A DNA stretch of 64,000 nt from Mesotaenium endlicherianum (taxonomy: Eukaryota; Streptophyta; Zygnematophyceae; Zygnematales; Mesotaeniaceae). The translations under genes were made by a program, and so were the position numbers. Position 1 is the stretch's first letter; every line of letters begins with the position of its first letter. Of the stretch, positions 1-9,674 are shown piece by piece. The stretch covers positions 114,540-178,539 of the forward strand of contig WELA01011789.1 of the NCBI GenBank assembly GCA_009602735.1. Direction: 5' to 3'. Under the pieces are notes generated by a model. It saw nothing but the letters and a program-made list of their open reading frames with translations. It did no database searches and was not told the DNA's origin.

Positions 1-351
1 TCGCACTTGCCGTTGGACAGTAAACTCATTCCATGTACATATGCTAGGTATTGCTCTCGACTTCAGCATTCGGAAACGAGGCCAACTTCCTTATACAGCT
101 TACTGAGAGAGATCTGAATCCAAGGCGAGAAGCCGTTGATATGCACTGTCTTCTAGCCTTGCTTATGTAAGAGTTTACTGATTGCATTATTGATGCTAGT
201 TTACTTCCATTTGGCTTGCGAGTACTGTCCACTGCTAGTGTGTTGTCTTTTGCTGTTTAAACAATTAACAGAAAATACCATAAAGATTACCTGCTGATAT
301 AAAGATCTTCATTAATTGTTGATCGCCTATTTGGTAAGTCGATTCATTTCA
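1..351 (+). repeat. LTR fragment of the element C family (3' part)
   Basis: This stretch matches the last ~350 bp of the LTRs at 48299-49070, 56426-57145 and 23814-24533, ending in the same GTCGATTCATTTCA. It is cut off by the window edge. The bases that follow do not resemble the tRNA-Met primer site found after the 5' LTR of element C, so it is probably a solo LTR or a 3' LTR. It differs from the other copies at scattered positions, which suggests an older insertion. Confidence 0.85.
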
Positions 352-1010
352 CTGGGCAATTGAGCAGCACTGAAAGCAAGTCAAAATAGGCTGCAGGGCA
401 ACAAGGCAGCAAGCCAGTCAACCAAACATATTGGGAAAGCGGCAGAACAGTAGGCTAGCAGGGCAGGGCAGAAGCTGAACACCAGAGCAACAATAGGGCA
501 ACAGCAGGGCAGCAGCAAAAAAAAAGAAAATCAAATGAGGACCAAGTCACCAGAGCAGCACGGCAGCGAGGACGAGATGGGTAAGCAAAGAAGCAACGGG
601 GCGGGCAGGGCAAACAAGGAGGGCATTATAGCACCAGCAAGGCATAGCAGGAGGTATAAATGGCAGCAGGGCATGCACGAGAAACAAGTGAGCAGCAGGG
701 CAGGCGGAAAAAAGCAGAAAGAGCACAAGAGCAGCAGGGCACCAAATGAGCAGGGCAGGGACCAAACTGAGGGAGAACAGCCAGGCCACAGTGCGGGCAA
801 AGAAGTGCAGCAGGACAGTGAGGACAGCATAACAGCCGGGTAGCACAGCAGTAGCGCAGCATGGCATGCAAACATAAATATGGAAGTAGCATAGCAGACA
901 AATAGCTACAGCAGCACAATTGCAAGCCTAATATAAGCAGCGCACGAGGGGAGCAAAAAATACTAATGAGGACGTAGCATGAGAGTAGCGAGGCATGAAA
1001 AAATAGAAGG
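352..1010. repeat. Low-complexity GCAGG/AGCA-rich region, no gene
   Basis: Purine-rich sequence dominated by imperfect GCAGGGC and AGCAG words. Several overlapping frames are open on both strands, but the translations are compositionally biased (poly Leu/Cys/Ala on the minus strand) and show no domain. It resembles the satellite at 23.4 and 26 kb in composition, without a clear period. Confidence 0.6.
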
Positions 1011-1232
1011 CCGCAGCAACGCAGCAAGCCACTGGCCATAAAATCACACGAAGTAAAGTGCACCAAACTATGTGAGGAGGAAGACAAGGTGTACCTTCAT
1101 GAGGCGCTCGAGCAAGATGAACGCGGTCAGTTTCCTTGTTGCGTTGGGCAATTTCAGCTCCACCTGCCCTTCTTCGCGATAGAGGGACAAAGGTTTTTGG
1201 TGGTTCCGAATCAACTTCACGCACCTCCTGGC

Positions 1233-1711
1233 TCAATCCACAGTGGCTTGAACCCAGTCAACCTTTACGATGGCTTCCAACATGAGATCTAAGTCATGTG
1301 CAGCACAGGCGGTCCATGTGATACGAGGATACTTCTCTTCGATGATTTTACTTGCCATAGAACAATGAAAAATAGTGTCAATTTGAGATGTCATGGGCAA
1401 ATTAAATATGCAGCACGTCAAAGAGCCATGAATATGAGTACAGAAGCAACAACCTCAGCTGGTGACAAAGAAGAGACCAGCAGCAACAGTGCAAACGTTA
1501 CTTAGCGAGAAACAAGCAAAAAATTGATGACGACACTACAAATACCTGCATTCTTGCATGCTCTTGCTGAATCAGAGCAGATCAGTAGAACATGCTCCAC
1601 GCCAATCTCCGCCAAGACTTCCTCAAAGCAATTTGCAATGAATTTTTCGCTCTTGAATTTGCCTTCACAGTTCACAGCTTTCACCATTTTCTCTCCCATC
1701 GAAGTAACCAC
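1233..1711 (-). pseudogene. hAT-like (DUF659-type) transposase remnant
   Basis: Two minus-strand blocks read as neighbouring parts of a DUF659/hAT-type transposase. The upstream block (about 1502-1711) has a GKFKSEKFIANCFEEVL segment and an LLICSDSARACKNAG segment, the region that holds a catalytic Asp in this family. The downstream block (1233-1421) has KIIEEKYPRITWTACAAHDL, the family's hallmark WxxCAAHxLDL motif. The blocks are separated by about 80 bp or more that could be an intron: GTATTT follows KNAG, and an AG precedes the second block. No full-length frame, zinc finger or C-terminal dimerisation domain is visible, so this is treated as a decayed fragment. Assignment rests on motif recognition only. 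Confidence 0.6.
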
Positions 1712-2460
1712 GATGAAGTTGATGATTGGATGCTTTGTGATGTCGCCCCTGCAACCATAGAAGCATGTAGTTCAAGGAAGCAAAGCACATAGCAGCACGA
1801 GAAGAGATTAGCATTTGCAAGTAAGAGGCTTAAACACAATTTATAGCAGCTTAGCGGCGGGCCAGGTGTGCAGCAAGAAAACAAGGAAGCAGGGCAGCTA
1901 ACAAGGTTAAAACAAGTTAACAAACAGAGGTCAGCAGCAGGTCAGCTGAGCAGGTGGCGAGCATTGCAGCATGGCAGCACAGCAGGATTGAGCACAGAAG
2001 CAAGGCTATTGAGCAGGCCCGCTTAGCAACAGTGCTGCAGAAAAGCAAAAAAGTATAGCAAGCATTTTAAGGAAAAAAAACTCAGCATAGTAGCACGCTA
2101 ATTGAGCACCACGGCGGCGAGCAGCAGGAGATCGTAACAAGGTAAATGACAAAATTAATGAGCAAAATCAACAGACCAACTCAGCTGAAGACCAGCTGCT
2201 ATAGCAAATAAGATTTGCAACATTTATAAAAAATACATCAGGGAATCAGGCCAGCAGGGCAACAACCAGCAGAGTCCGAGAGCATCAGCATTCCAGCCAT
2301 ATACAATATAACATACAAATATATAAACAGCATACAAACATACAAAGAAGGCAACATTCCAGCCTTGAGGAAAAAAATACAAACATACTAAGTTTACGTA
2401 CAGCAGCATTCTAGCCATTGAAAAAAGAATAAGGAACCAGACCAGCAGACCACCTAGGGC
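1712..2460. other. No gene seen; low-complexity AGCAGG and AT-rich sequence
   Basis: The stretch continues the AGCAGG-rich composition of 352-1010 and then turns AT-rich (tandem ATACAAA-like words around 2290-2400). No coding or structural signal could be supported. Confidence 0.5.
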
Positions 2461-3048
2461 ACCAGTCATGTCAACGAAAACGGTCAAATGATGTGACCAT
2501 TTTGACCGAATGCTCGAAATTGCGCCGTGTGGCGATTCCGAGACTTTCAACAAATCGCGACGGATCGTAACGAGTCGTTTTGCACCGAAGCACGTATTCG
2601 CGTCCTTTAGAATAGACGTGATTGTTCGTAGTCACGTCTTTGAAGATTTTCAATAGACGTGACTTTTCGCGGTCGTGTCTTCAAACATTTTCGATGGACG
2701 TGACCGTTCGTCGCGCGCACATTCTTTCGTCCTGACCAAGTAGTCGTAATCACTACTTCGCCAATCGGTTAGGTGTGATCGTCTCAAACGAGAGGTCGCG
2801 GGTTTGAATCCGCATGGATGCAAAGTAAGTTTGCATAATTGTTCCGTTTGAGTTTTACGACATCGTTCGATTTAACGACTTGTCGTTAATCCGAAATCAG
2901 TGATTGTGCATTTTCCGAAATAATGTCAACCTGATAATGTAATCAATACACAATTAATTATATTATCATCTTATAATTAATCAAAGTACTTAATAAATAA
3001 CTATGTCGTACTATTGCGAAGTAGTCGAATTACTTTCTGACGCTTTTT
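2461..3048. repeat. Dispersed ~590-bp repeat, copy 1, with tRNA-like B box
   Basis: This is near-identical over its length to 4373-4966, in the same orientation. Both copies begin close to a GTCATGTCAACGAAAACGG segment, contain a short inverted repeat around CGGTCAAA...TTTTGACCG, and end near GACGCTTTTTGC. Near 2800 it carries GGTTTGAATCC, close to the pol III B-box consensus GGTTCGANTCC. No primer-binding site or polypurine tract is seen between the two copies, so they look like two insertions of one repeat (SINE-like or MITE-like) rather than an LTR pair. Confidence 0.65.
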
Positions 3049-3165
3049 GCGCTTGCCTTTCTCAGGAGATATGAGGCGGGAAGAGCTGCAAGGTGTACCT
3101 TCTTCACAGTCTTCTTCTTCATTGGAATAAGCAGATAGGGTGTCTACGAAGTCTTCTTGTGACAT
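3001..3165 (-). CDS. Possible small ORF or 5' exon, unknown
   Basis: A 54-codon minus-strand frame begins MSQEDFVDTL, is acidic in its first half (EEEDCEEG) and strongly basic after it (PEKGKRKKRQK), which resembles a nuclear-localisation segment. It runs into the end of the 2461-3048 repeat, where it stops. It could be the N-terminal exon of a transposase interrupted by the repeat, perhaps the hAT-like remnant further along the same strand. Nothing else supports expression, and it may be chance. Confidence 0.2.
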   Translation of the reverse strand: MSQEDFVDTLSAYSNEEEDCEEGTPCSSSRLISPEKGKRKKRQKVIRLLRNSTT

Positions 3166-4372
3166 GGCTAATTAAAAATTGGAAAAACAGGTACATGCTA
3201 AGAGACAAAAGAAGCGTCTAGAAATGTGTAAGTAGAAGAAGGTGCAGACCGAGCTGTATGGTCACAATCTAAAATTACGCTCATCAGATGCCAAAACCGA
3301 CGAAAAACATCCTGATACAGAGTCACCCTACTCTGTGGGTACCCATTGGACGAGCAAAGATAACTTGGCAAGCGTTCTGCGATGATTGGTTACTTCTCTT
3401 CAAACCTACACAAAAAGGGAGTCTGATAAGAGAGCGTCAACAGAGTGAGAGCGGGAACGTGCAAATGAAGGCTGCTAGTTGCCAGCACCTTTCCCGTTGT
3501 AGCCACAGATTTTTGGTGTCCAAATGTTGGATCCTTACAGAAGTGAAACAGCCGGCAAGAAGAGAGACGTGTGTTGTCATAAGCCGGCTTGTTGCTTAGC
3601 AGTTTGCCACGACACAAAGTCGTGACATTAGGTACGTGCAAGTAGGTGACTAGATCGATCGTGTTCCAAAAACGAAAACTATTTTCTTACCTGTCTTCGG
3701 TGTCAGAGTCACACGTATGTGCACACTTTTGTAGCACTATCCGGTTTAATTGACCGACACTCCCGTATTCGGCCAAGTTGAGGCGTATAATTGTCGACCT
3801 CGCGTACCGAACGTACGAACAGTACGTTCACACGTGTACGTCGTATCCGGATTTTAAAACTAGGTTGAATGGTGAAGTGCAGGAAGACCAGAAATTGGTC
3901 AACCACAATCAGCCTGCCACCGATGAACGTGCAAAAGGTGATCGACCAGGTTGATTCCCCACATGCAGGGTTGCACCAACTAGTCGACCATGGCTGAAGC
4001 CCACATGCAAGGAAGACCACCGACACATCGACCAGGTTTGTGACACACGTGTTGGAAAGCCGCACACTACCCTGGTCTCGACACCGCTAGGCACAATAAT
4101 ATGCTTGCATGCAATAGCGTCTCGGTTGTAACGTTTCCGCAAAACATTCTAATTTCTGAGAATCTTTTCCTCGGTATTCAAGGAAAGTCTTAAAATAATG
4201 AAAGGATAATATCTCTAAGTCGCTATTTACACTAAGTGCTCGAGAACGAGAGAGAGAGAGGTAGCGCGTAGCTATAGAATCAGTGCTTGTGAGAGTTGCA
4301 CTCACAATGACTCTCGCGGGTATTTATACACGTTCAACGGAGGCACGTGAGTGCTTCGAGTTACCACCTAAC
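3166..4372. other. No gene seen between the two repeat copies
   Basis: About 1.2 kb of mixed composition between the two ~590-bp repeats. Short open frames occur on both strands but show no domain. A minus-strand sequence near 3690 resembles a splice donor (AAGACAG|GTAAGAA). It is too isolated to build a gene model. Confidence 0.4.
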
Positions 4373-4966
4373 GCACCGGTCATGTCAACGAAAACGGTCA
4401 AATGGATGTGACCATTTTGACCGAATGCTCGAAATCGCGCCGTGTGGCGGTTCCAAGACTTTTGACGAATTGCGACGAATCGTAACGAGTTGTTTTGCGC
4501 CGAAGCGCGTAGTTGTATCCTTTTGAATAGACGTGATCGTTTGCAGTCCCGTCTTTGAAGATTTTCAATAGACGTGACTTTTTGCGGTCGTGTCTTCGAA
4601 CATTTTTGATAGACGTGACCGTTCGTCGCGCACATTCTTTCGTTATGACCAAGTAGTCGTAATAACTACTTCCCCAATCGGTTAAGTGTGATCTTCTCAA
4701 ACGAGAGGTCCGGGTTCGAATCCGCATGGATGCAAATTAACTTTGCATAATCGTTCCGTTTGAGTTTAACAACATCGTTCGATTTAACGACTTGTCGTTC
4801 ATCCAAAATCAGTGATTGTGCATTATCCGAAATAATGTCAATCTGATAATGTAATCAATACACAATTGATTATATCATCAATTCATAATTAATCAAAGTA
4901 CTTAATAAATAATTATATGGTACTATTGCAAAGTAGTCGAATTACTTTACGACGCTTTTTGCAATA
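4373..4966. repeat. Dispersed ~590-bp repeat, copy 2, with perfect B box
   Basis: Second copy of the repeat at 2461-3048, same strand. Near 4713 it carries GGTTCGAATCC, an exact match to the pol III B-box consensus, preceded by a hairpin (CTTCTC...GAGAGG) and a GGTTAAG segment reminiscent of a tRNA D-loop. A complete tRNA cloverleaf could not be folded by eye, so no functional tRNA is claimed. Confidence 0.65.
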
Positions 4967-5248
4967 GGATCTTGGTCGATTCGTTGGTCAACCAGGAATT
5001 AGTTGGCACACGAGTGTGGCGATTAATTGATCATGATGCAATCATTTATCAAATAATATATTGATAAATAGCGTAACGCATTTTAGATTATTGGGAAAAC
5101 GTCCTAAATACGCCTAAAATAGCTCGAATTGTTACACTCCTCCCCCCTTAAAAGAACTTAAAGTCCTCGTTAAGCCTCGTCTTTTAAGTCAGATGTGTCA
5201 ATACTGATCGTAATCAGCAAAAAACATTGGGTGCAAATCTGTGCATCA

Positions 5249-6735
5249 TCAAAGGGACGGAAAAGAGCGTTTAGTTGGCCACGTCTCTTTTGCGTTACTT
5301 CTTTGGTGTACAAAGAGCGTCTGGTAGCACACTTGCCTTAGCGTAGAGCCTTTGAGCATTAGCCCATCGTAACCAACACTGTTGAACCAGGTCCTTGCAA
5401 TTAAGAAGGATTTCATCCTGAGGTTTGTACGAGTTCCAAGTGGAATCGTAATCAAGCCATTTGATCAAAAGCTCCACTCGTGGAGGCTTATGTCGGGTAT
5501 AGCGGTGTCCTAAGACCTCCTCTACATCCCAAGCCTTATCATCATATGCGAGTTCCAACTCTGGTTCCTGTGGCTGGTAGCGGCCATCAGATCAAAACAG
5601 CTTGAGTAAAATGACATGGAACACAGGATGCGTTCGCTCCATGGATTTAGGCAAATCCAGTCGGTATGCAACAGGTCCAACCTTTGCAAAAACGATAAAA
5701 GAGCCTACCCAGCAAGGCAGAAGCTTTTGCTCTCCTGGGTGCTTGAGCTGCAGGTACTTCATTGCCAACCAAAAAGCTCAACTCGGTCCTATGCGTATCA
5801 GCAAACTTCTTCCGCCGATCTCGAGCGGCGGCTAGAGCCAGCTTTGCTCGTTTGTGCACCTCTTGAAGAGAGTGGACAAAGAGGCAAGCACAATTGGTAC
5901 TCTCATGGTTGACATCCCCGCCTGAACGGAAACGACGGAAGTCAAGGGTGTGTGCGGATGTCTTCTATAATTAAGGAAAAACTGAGTTTCCTTAACACTT
6001 TTTTGATAAGCATTATTTACTGCAAACTCTGCAACTGAAAGGAGGGTGTCCCAGTTGTCTTGGCGAGGATTCACATAATGCCTAAGAAACTGTTGCAAAA
6101 CGCGATTTATTCGTTTTGTTTGAATATTGGTCTAAGGATGGAAGCTAGCTGACATCTTAAGGGTCGTGCCAAAATGCGAGCAAACTTCCTGCCAGAAGTG
6201 GCTCGTAAATCGACTGTCACGATCGCTTATGATCTCTTTCGACATCCCATGTAACTTGAACACGTGATCAATGAAGAGACGCGCGGTCTCCTTTGCGTCA
6301 AGTGATGGTTTAGTGGCCACAAAGAGCACCATCTTAGTGAAACGGTCCACAATCATTATCACCCCATTGTGTCCTGTATCGGTGGTAGGCAATTCCACGA
6401 CGAAGTCAAGGCTTATGCTTTCCCAAGGAGCACCTCCAAGTTCCAACGGTTGCAACTTCCCAACGGGCAACGTATTGCTCGGCTTATGCCTTTAACATGT
6501 TGCGCAGTTGACAATGTACTCGGCAACATCAACTTTGAGGGACGGCCAAATGTACCCTCTGCGCAAAGTGCGTGTGGTTTTGGCAATCCCATGGTGACCA
6601 GAGTAAGGAAAGTCATGTGCTTCCCGTAGTAGCACATATCTTACTTGGCCTTCTAGGACAGCAATGCGCCCACTGTGCCACCAAAAACCGTCCTCAAATG
6701 AATAGTCTGAAAGTCCTTTCCTTTTGTCCATACTA
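5249..6735 (-). pseudogene. Decayed Ty3/Gypsy chromovirus pol: integrase and chromodomain
   Basis: Minus-strand blocks in order read as the 3' half of a chromovirus pol. At 6492-6731 lies the integrase zinc region (HDFPYSGHHGIAKTTRTLRRG, then CATC). At 6132-6470 is the integrase core with LDFVVELPTTDTGHNGV and SDRDSRFTSHFW, carrying the first two catalytic Asp residues. At 5832-6098 is the post-core region (RQDNWDTLLSVAEFAVN), at 5647-5859 a basic tail, and at 5295-5558 a chromodomain-like segment (WDVEEVLGHRYTRHKPP...LIKWLDYDSTWN). The blocks lie in different frames with stops between them. No RT or LTR is visible nearby. It is an old fragment unrelated in detail to elements A, B and C. Confidence 0.8.
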
Positions 6736-6805
6736 TTTATCGTTACGGCTACATCGTGTAGAGATGCAATCCAACAAACGTCGCCATAACCTCACGTAAC
6801 ATATT

Positions 6806-7154
6806 ATGCACTATACTCTTATGTGCTACTATGTTCAAAAGCCAAAGGGGAAGAAGCGTAGGCAACGTAGAGTGTATAAGTTGGCACGCTGTCTTGAATG
6901 GTTTGATAGCTTTGTGATGGACATGTGGGACGACATACAATGGAAAAGATGTATTAGGGTATTTAAAGATCACTTCCATGAGTTGGTAGATCTTGTCCAT
7001 CCTTATGCTGTCAAGGGTAAAACAAATTTTGTTAAGGTTTCTATTAGTACTGAAGGGAAGTTGCTACCACTCTTTTGAGGTTAGCTGAGGGTTGTTCACA
7101 CTACGTGATAAGCAAACTGTTGGGCATTGAAGAGGCAACATGTTGTATAGCAAT
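6806..7154 (+). pseudogene. PIF/Harbinger transposase, segment 1 (N-terminal and HTH)
   Basis: The frame from 6806 contains a basic stretch (KPKGKKRRQRR) and a region ending VKVSISTEGK. A frameshift near 7060 is then needed to continue as VATTLLRLAEGCSHYVISKL and LGIEEATCCIA, the helix-turn-helix typical of PIF/Harbinger transposases just before the catalytic domain. The coding sequence stops abruptly at the left end of retrotransposon A and resumes at 19590. The function would be cut-and-paste transposition with a DDE nuclease. Here it is inactivated by the frameshift and by nested insertions. Confidence 0.7.
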
Positions 7155-7290
7155 TGTCGTGCATTAAGAGATTGGGTGCGCACTGTCGGCATAAGCAACA
7201 CACAATAGACAAGCAGGCTTTGCTGCAATAAAGTCTATAATACAAATGGCTTTATAGCCAAAAGGGAGTCAAGCGTCAAATGTTTTAATT
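7155..7290 (-). repeat. 136-bp segment S, copy 1 (outside the left 990-bp repeat)
   Basis: This segment is almost identical to 8291-8426 and similar to about 47479-47615. In element orientation it contains a TATA-like GGCTATAAAGCC palindrome. With the adjacent 990-bp repeat it gives a 1134-bp unit starting TGTCGTG and ending CATGACA, a good LTR-type terminal inverted repeat, so it may be the inner end of the true LTR. The right-hand LTR lacks it. Confidence 0.7.
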
Positions 7291-7298
7291 AAGGGAAG

Positions 7299-8288
7299 TG
7301 TACTCTCCAGAGTGAGCACCTCAAAACTGTAATCTGGTAGAAAAACAACTAATGAAGTATGGCCCAAAAGATCACTGGAAGCACATCATGATCTTCAGAG
7401 TAGTCCTATGGCAAGGGCTTAAGCTGTGACTTTGCTCACCACTTGTGAAGTTCTTCAAGTGACTGGAAGCCTGGAGGGCTTGCTCCTCACAAGAGAGTAA
7501 CTTAGTGGTCCTGAAAACACAAGAGATAAAAGTGCAAACTTTACTGATAATCTCTGTTACTTACACCTAACATAATGGACTTCTAAAAGATGTCTCTTCT
7601 AGGGACATCTCTAGTATTTATACTCCTGGAAATCCGGCGGGGTATGCGGCGGATCCAATGCATGTAGTCATTCTAGGAGGCTCTCCTATGTCCACTAATG
7701 TGTACAAGGCATGTACTAGCACTCCTATAGACTAAGCATAACTCAAACCAATCAAAGCAAGGTGCGTAGGATATGCTACGTGTCCCTCATTGGCCGAGCT
7801 TACCTTGGGTGATTCTACCTAGATAGCGCCTCAAAAGTGGATCTGAAAGTTGAGGAAGCTTCCTCTAGGAGTAGGTGATGCAGTCACCAAGTTATAGCCT
7901 CAATGATGCACATATACTATGGAAATGCAAAGCTTATGTAGGCTAAGGGGCTCGCGGATTTGTGCGCACAAGCTAGGGGTTTTAGGGGGTCACGAATAGG
8001 CAAGAATGTGCACATTGAAACACAAATTGCCCTTTGGTGAGGATCCGCTAGGGGCCGGTAGGTGACGCGGACTAGATCGCTCATATCTCGCTCGATACTT
8101 GACCAAATGACGCGAACCCGGTGCCATTCGGAAGGTGACTCGACGCGCTACACTTTGGTGACTTGGAAATTGAGAAAAGGTCAACGTATGGATGCATAAA
8201 GTCTATGCAAGTCGGCCTTCCTAGGTTGATGGTTCACACATGTGGAGCTCGGTTTCGTGCGAAAACCTCGACTCAATAAATCATGACA
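7299..8288 (-). repeat. 3' LTR of element A
   Basis: Direct repeat with 18604-19589, same orientation and nearly the same sequence, TG at its left end and CA at its right end on the plus strand. In element orientation a TATA-like box (GTATAAATACT, about 7615-7625) is a candidate promoter. Copies differ by scattered substitutions and small indels (990 versus 986 bp), so insertion was not very recent. Short open frames inside it (for example 7990-8184) recur identically in the other LTR and are not taken as genes. Confidence 0.85.
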
Positions 8289-8290
8289 GC

Positions 8291-8439
8291 TGTCGTGCAT
8301 TATAAGATCGGGTGCGCACTGTCAACATAAGCAACACACAATAGACAAGCAGGCTTTGCTGCAATGAAGTCTATAATACAAATGGCTTTATAGCCAAAAG
8401 GGAGTCAAGCGTCAAATGTTTTAATTCCCCCCCCAGCTC
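8291..8439 (-). repeat. 136-bp segment S, copy 2, preceded by a G-tract in element orientation
   Basis: Copy of 7155-7290 lying between the 3' LTR and the coding region (S proper ends at 8426). In element orientation it follows a run of eight to nine G (8427-8435), the only polypurine-tract-like sequence near the 3' end. The same G-tract then S order occurs in element B near 47613. Confidence 0.65.
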
Positions 8440-8894
8440 TCAGCCTCTAGCTGATGAGCTGCGTACGCTGCCTAAGGCTAGCTCAGTGCAGTCTTCGCAG
8501 AACCAGTCGTCAGCGGGCACGCGGCCAGCGGCGGGTCGAGGCAGCCAATGTGGAAGCCGAGGTTGCAGCTGTCGCGGAGCAGCATCTTGGCCTCCTGGCC
8601 AGTGCTGTGACAAATCTGGCACGCCCAGTCCTTGGGCGGCCGCGCGTCGCGGGGACGGACCTGTAAGTGAAGGTTAGGAAGGTGGCACGGCCCACAGTTC
8701 TTCGTGTGGTCCTTGTGAAGACGGCCATCTGCGCCTTCCAGCTCCAGGACTCCTGACGCCAAGGCACGCTTGACGCGCAGGATGACCGGCGAGCTGCTGG
8801 TGTCGAGGGTGTTCCTCGTCTGGCGTCGCAGGTACACGAAGTCACCTGCGAAAAACTGCAACATCCGCGGATGATAGGCTCCTCCACGAGTCAT
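8440..8894 (-). CDS. Element A: integrase C-terminal region and PHD finger (frameshifted)
   Basis: The minus-strand frame 8894-8478 reads FAGDFVYLRRQTRNTLD, typical of the integrase C-terminal SH3-like region. It then has WACQICHSTGQEAKMLLRDS and CNLGFHIGCLDPPLA, which match the first part of a C4HC3 PHD finger (CxxC, xxC, GxH, CLxPPL). One zinc ligand is Arg here (MLLRDSC) where copy B has Cys (MLLCDSC). The last ligand pair, DWFCEDC, lies in the +1 frame (8440-8622), so a frameshift interrupts the finger. PHD fingers commonly read histone H3 tails, so the role inferred here is targeting of integration to chromatin. The fusion is the C-terminus of pol, replacing the usual chromodomain. Confidence 0.75.
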
Positions 8895-8897
8895 GGC

Positions 8898-9667
8898 TTA
8901 CCTCAGTGTGTCGCGATGCTGTGCGATGCTGAGGTTATCCATGGCCATGGGCATCAGGCGCCAAAAGAGCTGAGCACGTTGCCCAATAAGAGCACTCCAT
9001 GTCTCGGGACTGTCCAAGTCCAAGACGTTTTCGGCCACAGTCCTGGCTGCTGCTGGCAGGATGGGCTGTCGGCCGTACAGAAGAAAGTAGGGAGAGTGCG
9101 AGGCCAGGGAGGCCTGCTTACTGAACCTGTACCCCATTGCCAGCCAAGGGAGGGCGTCGTCCCAGTGGGTACGGTCGTGGGCAAGGCAGTACTTCCGCAA
9201 CCCTAGCTTGACGGTCTGCACCATGCGCTTGGCGAGGCCGTCATCCTGAGGGCGATCGCGGGAGGTGGTGCGGTGGTCGATCATAGAGCGCTCCAGCAGC
9301 TTCTGAAAGCTGCCCTGGAACTCCTTGCCCAGGTCGGTAGCACCTCAGCGCAGCCGCCAAAACGGCTAAGGACCTGATTGAGGAAGGCCTGAGCAATTCC
9401 CTCACTGGCCTTGCTGGGCAAGGGCACGAGCTCGTTCCACTTGGACATGTGCTCAATCATCACCAAGACGTAGAGGTTGCCCTGGCGAGACTTGGGCAGC
9501 TCCCCAGCCAAGTCAAGCGACCACCTGTAGAACAGCCCCTGAATACGAAGGGGGCTGCCCCTGAATACGAAGGGGGCTGAGGGCAACGGTGCGCGCTGTG
9601 AAGCTCAAGCGCACACGGTCGCAGAGAGTGCAACTGCTGACGACAGTGGCGACGACCTTAGTCATGC
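8898..9667 (-). pseudogene. Element A: integrase catalytic core, frameshifted
   Basis: The upstream block (9586-9281) has YRWSLDLAGELPKSRQG with the first catalytic Asp, then VLVMIEHMSKW. A frameshift follows CAEVL, where copy B continues TDQGKEFQG (second Asp). The downstream block (9284-8898) has DGLAKRMVQTVKLGLRK. This is the DGxxER motif in which the catalytic Glu is Lys (codon 9228-9230); copy B keeps Glu there. A short duplicated GAATACGAAGGGGGCTG unit lies at 9540-9580. With the Glu lost and the frame broken, this integrase copy should be inactive. Confidence 0.8.
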
Positions 9668-9674
9668 CGTGCCA

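Noticed and set aside
531-1087. Overlapping Leu/Cys-rich minus-strand frames and an Arg/Gln-rich plus-strand frame
   Set aside because: Low-complexity GCAGG repeats keep frames open by composition. No domain and no splice signals.
4640-4740. A tRNA gene
   Set aside because: Only the B box and a D-loop-like stretch fit. The T-arm stem and acceptor stem do not pair, and the same feature is repeated at ~2800 in a dispersed repeat.
2461-4966. The ~590-bp repeats as LTRs of a small LTR element (TRIM/LARD)
   Set aside because: No TGG-type primer site after the first copy, no polypurine tract before the second, and their ends do not agree (TTGCG versus TTGCA).
7155-8430. The two copies of segment S as a long target-site duplication
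   Set aside because: 136 bp is far longer than any LTR-element target duplication (4-6 bp). S also occurs at the end of element B, so it belongs to the element.
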